DNA from: Odontesthes bonariensis
Lineage: Eukaryota; Chordata; Actinopteri; Atheriniformes; Atherinopsidae
Direction: 5' to 3'
Length of the DNA: 64,000 bases
NCBI RefSeq assembly: GCF_027942865.1
Contig: NC_134510.1
Coordinates: 26,343,209-26,407,208 of the forward strand
Positions 62,901 through 64,000 of the stretch are shown here, in pieces. Position numbers and translations under genes: made by a program. The notes beneath the pieces are model-generated. The model was not told where the DNA came from, did no database searches, and saw only the letters and a program-made list of their open reading frames with translations. Each line of letters begins with the position of its first letter. Position 1 is the first letter of the stretch.

Positions 62901-63473
62901 GTCCGAGACATTTGCAAGTTTGATCTAACATGCCCCATCAGAGGAGTGGGTCGTGAAGTTGTACGAACGCTGCTGCTGGAAGAGAACTTGAAGGTTCGGA
63001 ACAGGAAGGACAGCAAGGTAAAGCTGGTTCCCTCGGCTGGTGTACTTTTAAATCACTGTCTGCAGAATACATCTTCCAAGGATTCTGTTGATATATTCTT
63101 CTGTTTCTTTGCACATGGTGGGATGCAGCTAGAGTTGGTAGCTCTGCTCTTCTCAGACGTGCTTCTTCTGACTAAAATCCAGAAGAAAGGGGAGAGACTG
63201 AAGGTGTTTCGACCTCCTCTGGCCCTCGACAGAACGACCTGCATTCCACTTAAAGATGGGTGTGAGTTAAACTCTCTTGCTGATATGATGGAGGACTTTC
63301 GGCAACTACGTTGATGTGTAAAGAATGATCCCATACATGTTTTTCTGCCTTTTACAGATTCATTTCTTATAGTAGAAGTAGGTGAGCTGCAGAGCGCTGT
63401 GAATGTTCTCATACTTGTAGCCAGCAGCTCAGATTGCTGCTCCACATGGGTCTCCACCATCTGGAAGGCGAAG
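56982..63473 (+). CDS. plekhg6: RhoGEF with DH-PH domains, PLEKHG6 (3' truncated by window end)
   Basis: Guanine nucleotide exchange factor for Rho GTPases; mammalian PLEKHG6 acts on RhoA/RhoG in cytokinesis and cell-surface dynamics. Thirteen exons are seen: 56982-57004, 58554-58764, 59210-59338, 59604-59741, 60097-60192, 60309-60359, 60629-60778, 61421-61531, 61856-62005, 62095-62229, 62898-63017, 63129-63261, 63358-63473; 521 codons so far. The DH domain spans about 174-365, with HQQEALWEFVHTELSYINKL and the signature KPHQRITKYPLLLKAVL. The PH domain follows at about 400-521 (LVALLFSDVLLLTKIQKKGE, KVFRPPLAL, WVSTIWKAK). The stretch NNWTDLV ... MSK ... HQQEALWE and SGKPFDP fits PLEKHG6 better than its paralogue PLEKHG5. 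The first exons (1-2) are less conserved and the start codon is tentative. The rest of the gene lies beyond 64000; nothing coding is seen after 63473. Confidence 0.88.
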
Positions 63474-64000
63474 GTAAAATCTAAAATTCCTACCATTTCT
63501 ACAATGGTTATGATCCGCTCCAGCTTTGAACCACATTACCGGTGGAGCCTCAGGGGTGACAAATGTTTAAATGTCTCAGTAACTGCCTAAAGGAGTTCTC
63601 ATGTACAGGATAATAGGATAACCTGTGCAGGAAGAAGATATAAGAAACTCAGATTACTGAAACAAAAGTATTTACTGTAGGGAATTGCAGTTATGGGTGA
63701 AATGTGAAAAGTTGACCTCAGTTGACAGAAGGCTATCTGGAACAGGAAATCCCAAACATTAGAGCCATTTTTGCAGCATGTGGGTCAGATTTATAATGTT
63801 CAACTCAATTAAAACATATTTCTACTCACTAGAGAAATATGATGATGGTATCTGTTCTTCAAAAAATGTTCACTGGTTTTGTCTCACCATAACTTTGATT
63901 ATTCTTTTTTATTTTAGATCTAACTTGGTTCATTTTGATGTTTATCTGTTGAAGTCCAGCCTTTGATAAGGAACTAACATTTATGAAGGAATCTTGTTTA

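Noticed and set aside
63053-63496. 147-codon reverse frame at the plekhg6 PH exons
   Set aside because: It is antisense to two well-supported PH-domain exons and is a shadow frame.

Overview
The window is nuclear DNA from a ray-finned fish, most likely a percomorph teleost. Genes are split by GT-AG introns, spacers are AT-rich, and the repeats are of fish type: a tRNA-derived SINE, L2/Rex-like LINE ends, Tc1/mariner remnants and MITEs. I joined the exons by hand from splice sites, reading frame and intron phase. No transcript evidence was available.

Layout from left to right. (1) 890-1489 (+): a C-type natriuretic peptide precursor of the teleost CNP-1 type. (2) 6283-9679 (+): gapdh, complete, with a TATA/GC-box promoter. 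(3) 14902-24178 (+): iffo1, complete in 9 exons with a long 3'UTR. (4) 28811-34728 (+): a TNF-receptor-superfamily gene without a death domain, 10 coding exons, orthology unsettled. (5) 43145-36759 (-): a CD27-like TNF receptor in 7 coding exons, whose last intron holds a LINE that was itself hit by a small DNA transposon. (6) 51058-54503 (+): tnfrsf1a with its death domain, plus a probable non-coding first exon near 48.9 kb. (7) 56982-63473 and beyond (+): plekhg6, a RhoGEF, cut by the window end after most of its PH domain.

The set gapdh / iffo1 / two TNFRSF genes / tnfrsf1a / plekhg6 corresponds to human 12p13.31, reordered and without SCNN1A, TAPBPL, VAMP1, MRPL51 and NCAPD2. A natriuretic peptide gene in the same block mirrors human 1p36 (NPPA-NPPB, TNFRSF1B/8/9/25, PLEKHG5, IFFO2). 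The two regions look like ancient genome-duplication copies, with the CNP-1 member missing from the mammalian 12p13 copy.

Functionally there is a metabolic housekeeping gene, a nuclear intermediate-filament-like protein, a hormone precursor, and a compact immune cluster of three TNF receptors. Two of these carry PxQE-type TRAF-binding motifs and one carries a death domain. I found no prokaryotic-type system, CRISPR array, RNA operon or clearly new machinery. The most useful leads are the unassigned TNF receptor, the CD27-like gene whose start codon sits alone at the end of exon 1, and the paralogon structure.
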